Shown: positions 63,488 through 64,000 of the stretch, piece after piece | Numbering within the stretch: the stretch's first letter is position 1 | How the letters are laid out: every line of letters starts with the position of its first letter | Source of the DNA: Variovorax sp. | GTDB lineage: Bacteria > Pseudomonadota > Gammaproteobacteria > Burkholderiales > Burkholderiaceae_C | Length of the DNA stretch: 64,000 bases | Assembly: GCA_004210915.1 (NCBI GenBank) | Contig: SEGS01000015.1 | Location: 1-64,000, forward strand | Reading direction: 5' to 3' | Made by a program: the position numbers and the translations under genes | Notes under the pieces: generated by a model | The model's input: the letters and a program-made list of their open reading frames with translations, nothing else | Databases searched by the model: none | Told to the model about the DNA's origin: nothing

Positions 63488-64000
63488 ATGAAAGCGAAGA
63501 ACCTTTTCGATCTCTGCAAGAAATCGGCCGTCGCCTGGGTCGACGACTTCGCGCCGAGCATGGGCGCGGCCATCAGCTACTACACGATGTTTTCGCTGGC
63601 GCCGCTGCTGGTGATCGTGATCGCGGTGGCCGGCGCCTTGTTCGGACGCGAGGCCGTGCAGGGCGAGATCGTCGCCCAACTGCAGGGCTTGATCGGGCGT
63701 GAAGGCGCAATAGCGGTGCAGGGCCTGGTGGCCAGTGCGAGCGAGCCGTCGCGCGGGCTCGTCGCCGGCATCATCAGCGTGGCCGTGTTGCTGGTCGGCG
63801 CCACCACCGTGTTCGCGGAACTGCAAAGCGCGCTCGACCGCATCTGGCATGTGCCCGAGAAAGCCAAGCCCACGGGCCTCTGGGCCATCCTGCGCGCGCG
63901 CGTGCTGTCTTTCGGCCTGATTCTCGGCCTGGCCTTTCTGCTGATGGTGTCGCTGGTGCTGAGCGCGGGCCTGGCGGCGTTCGGTACCTGGACCGGCAGC
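63488..64000 (+). CDS. YihY/BrkB family membrane protein, partial at window end
   Basis: The first 171 residues of an inner-membrane protein of the YihY/BrkB (UPF0761) family. The N terminus MKAKNLFDLCKKSAVAWVDD and the ISYYTMFSLAPLLVIVIAVAGALFG helix are typical of it. A loop with WHVPEKAKP and a second hydrophobic pair follow. The reading frame stays open to the window edge, so the stop is outside. Function uncertain; once named tRNA-processing RNase BN in error. The ATG at 63488 is the first suitable start in frame. Confidence 0.9.
   Translation, partial: MKAKNLFDLCKKSAVAWVDDFAPSMGAAISYYTMFSLAPLLVIVIAVAGALFGREAVQGEIVAQLQGLIGREGAIAVQGLVASASEPSRGLVAGIISVAVLLVGATTVFAELQSALDRIWHVPEKAKPTGLWAILRARVLSFGLILGLAFLLMVSLVLSAGLAAFGTWTGS

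Overview
This is a gene-dense, high-GC stretch of bacterial chromosome. Gene content and protein style point to a betaproteobacterium of the order Burkholderiales, most likely Comamonadaceae and close to Variovorax. The signs are a SAM-II riboswitch ahead of metX-metW, an amgK gene divergent from lptD-surA-ksgA, a two-domain malic enzyme, and glycine-rich lipoprotein linkers. Placement is from recognition only; no database was searched. I see no tRNA, rRNA, CRISPR array, prophage or insertion sequence.

Layout. 1-4.7 kb: an RRM RNA-binding protein (cut by the window start) with a leader hairpin that holds its ribosome-binding site; a manganese (yybP-ykoY) riboswitch ahead of a GDT1-family transporter; a SAM-II riboswitch plus terminator ahead of metX-metW; a YigZ protein; a voltage-gated-type potassium channel. 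5.0-7.5 kb: a response regulator and a hybrid histidine kinase. 7.5-13 kb: an RNA-repair locus with rtcR facing a sigma-54 promoter that should drive an unknown gene, rtcB, a second unknown gene and rtcA. 13-16 kb: bactofilin, DUF72 protein, M20 peptidase. 16-21 kb: an IclR regulator divergent from a tight operon of flavin monooxygenase, BASS-type symporter, SDR epimerase and EamA exporter. 21-25 kb: MFS transporter, exported M20 peptidase, LysR regulator. 25-31.7 kb: rsmE-amgK divergent from lptD-surA-ksgA. 32-35.4 kb: a secreted barnase-type RNase with barstar, then maeB.

35.6-50.5 kb is one long co-directional block: SPFH-SHOCT protein, DUF4178 zinc-ribbon protein, DUF350 membrane protein, membrane-fused spermidine-synthase-like protein, Tat/lipobox FAD oxidoreductase, then a 2021-residue alpha-2-macroglobulin and penicillin-binding protein 1C. 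The SpeD enzyme that makes the aminopropyl donor for spermidine synthases lies at 55.8-56.2 kb. The first part looks like a polyamine-linked membrane system; the last part is the known periplasmic defence and repair pair. 50.5-57.8 kb holds a glycosyltransferase-like protein, pepP, two glycine-rich lipoproteins of unknown role, murU and speD. 57.9-64 kb holds tkt-gap, an ABM monooxygenase, a GAF protein, a pirin and the start of a YihY/BrkB membrane protein.

Unusual features worth attention are the polyamine-linked membrane operon, the two unknown genes inside the rtc operon, several RNA switches in the first 1.4 kb, the GTG ORF overlapping barstar, and long perfect inverted repeats between genes (13, 23 and 31 bp arms).
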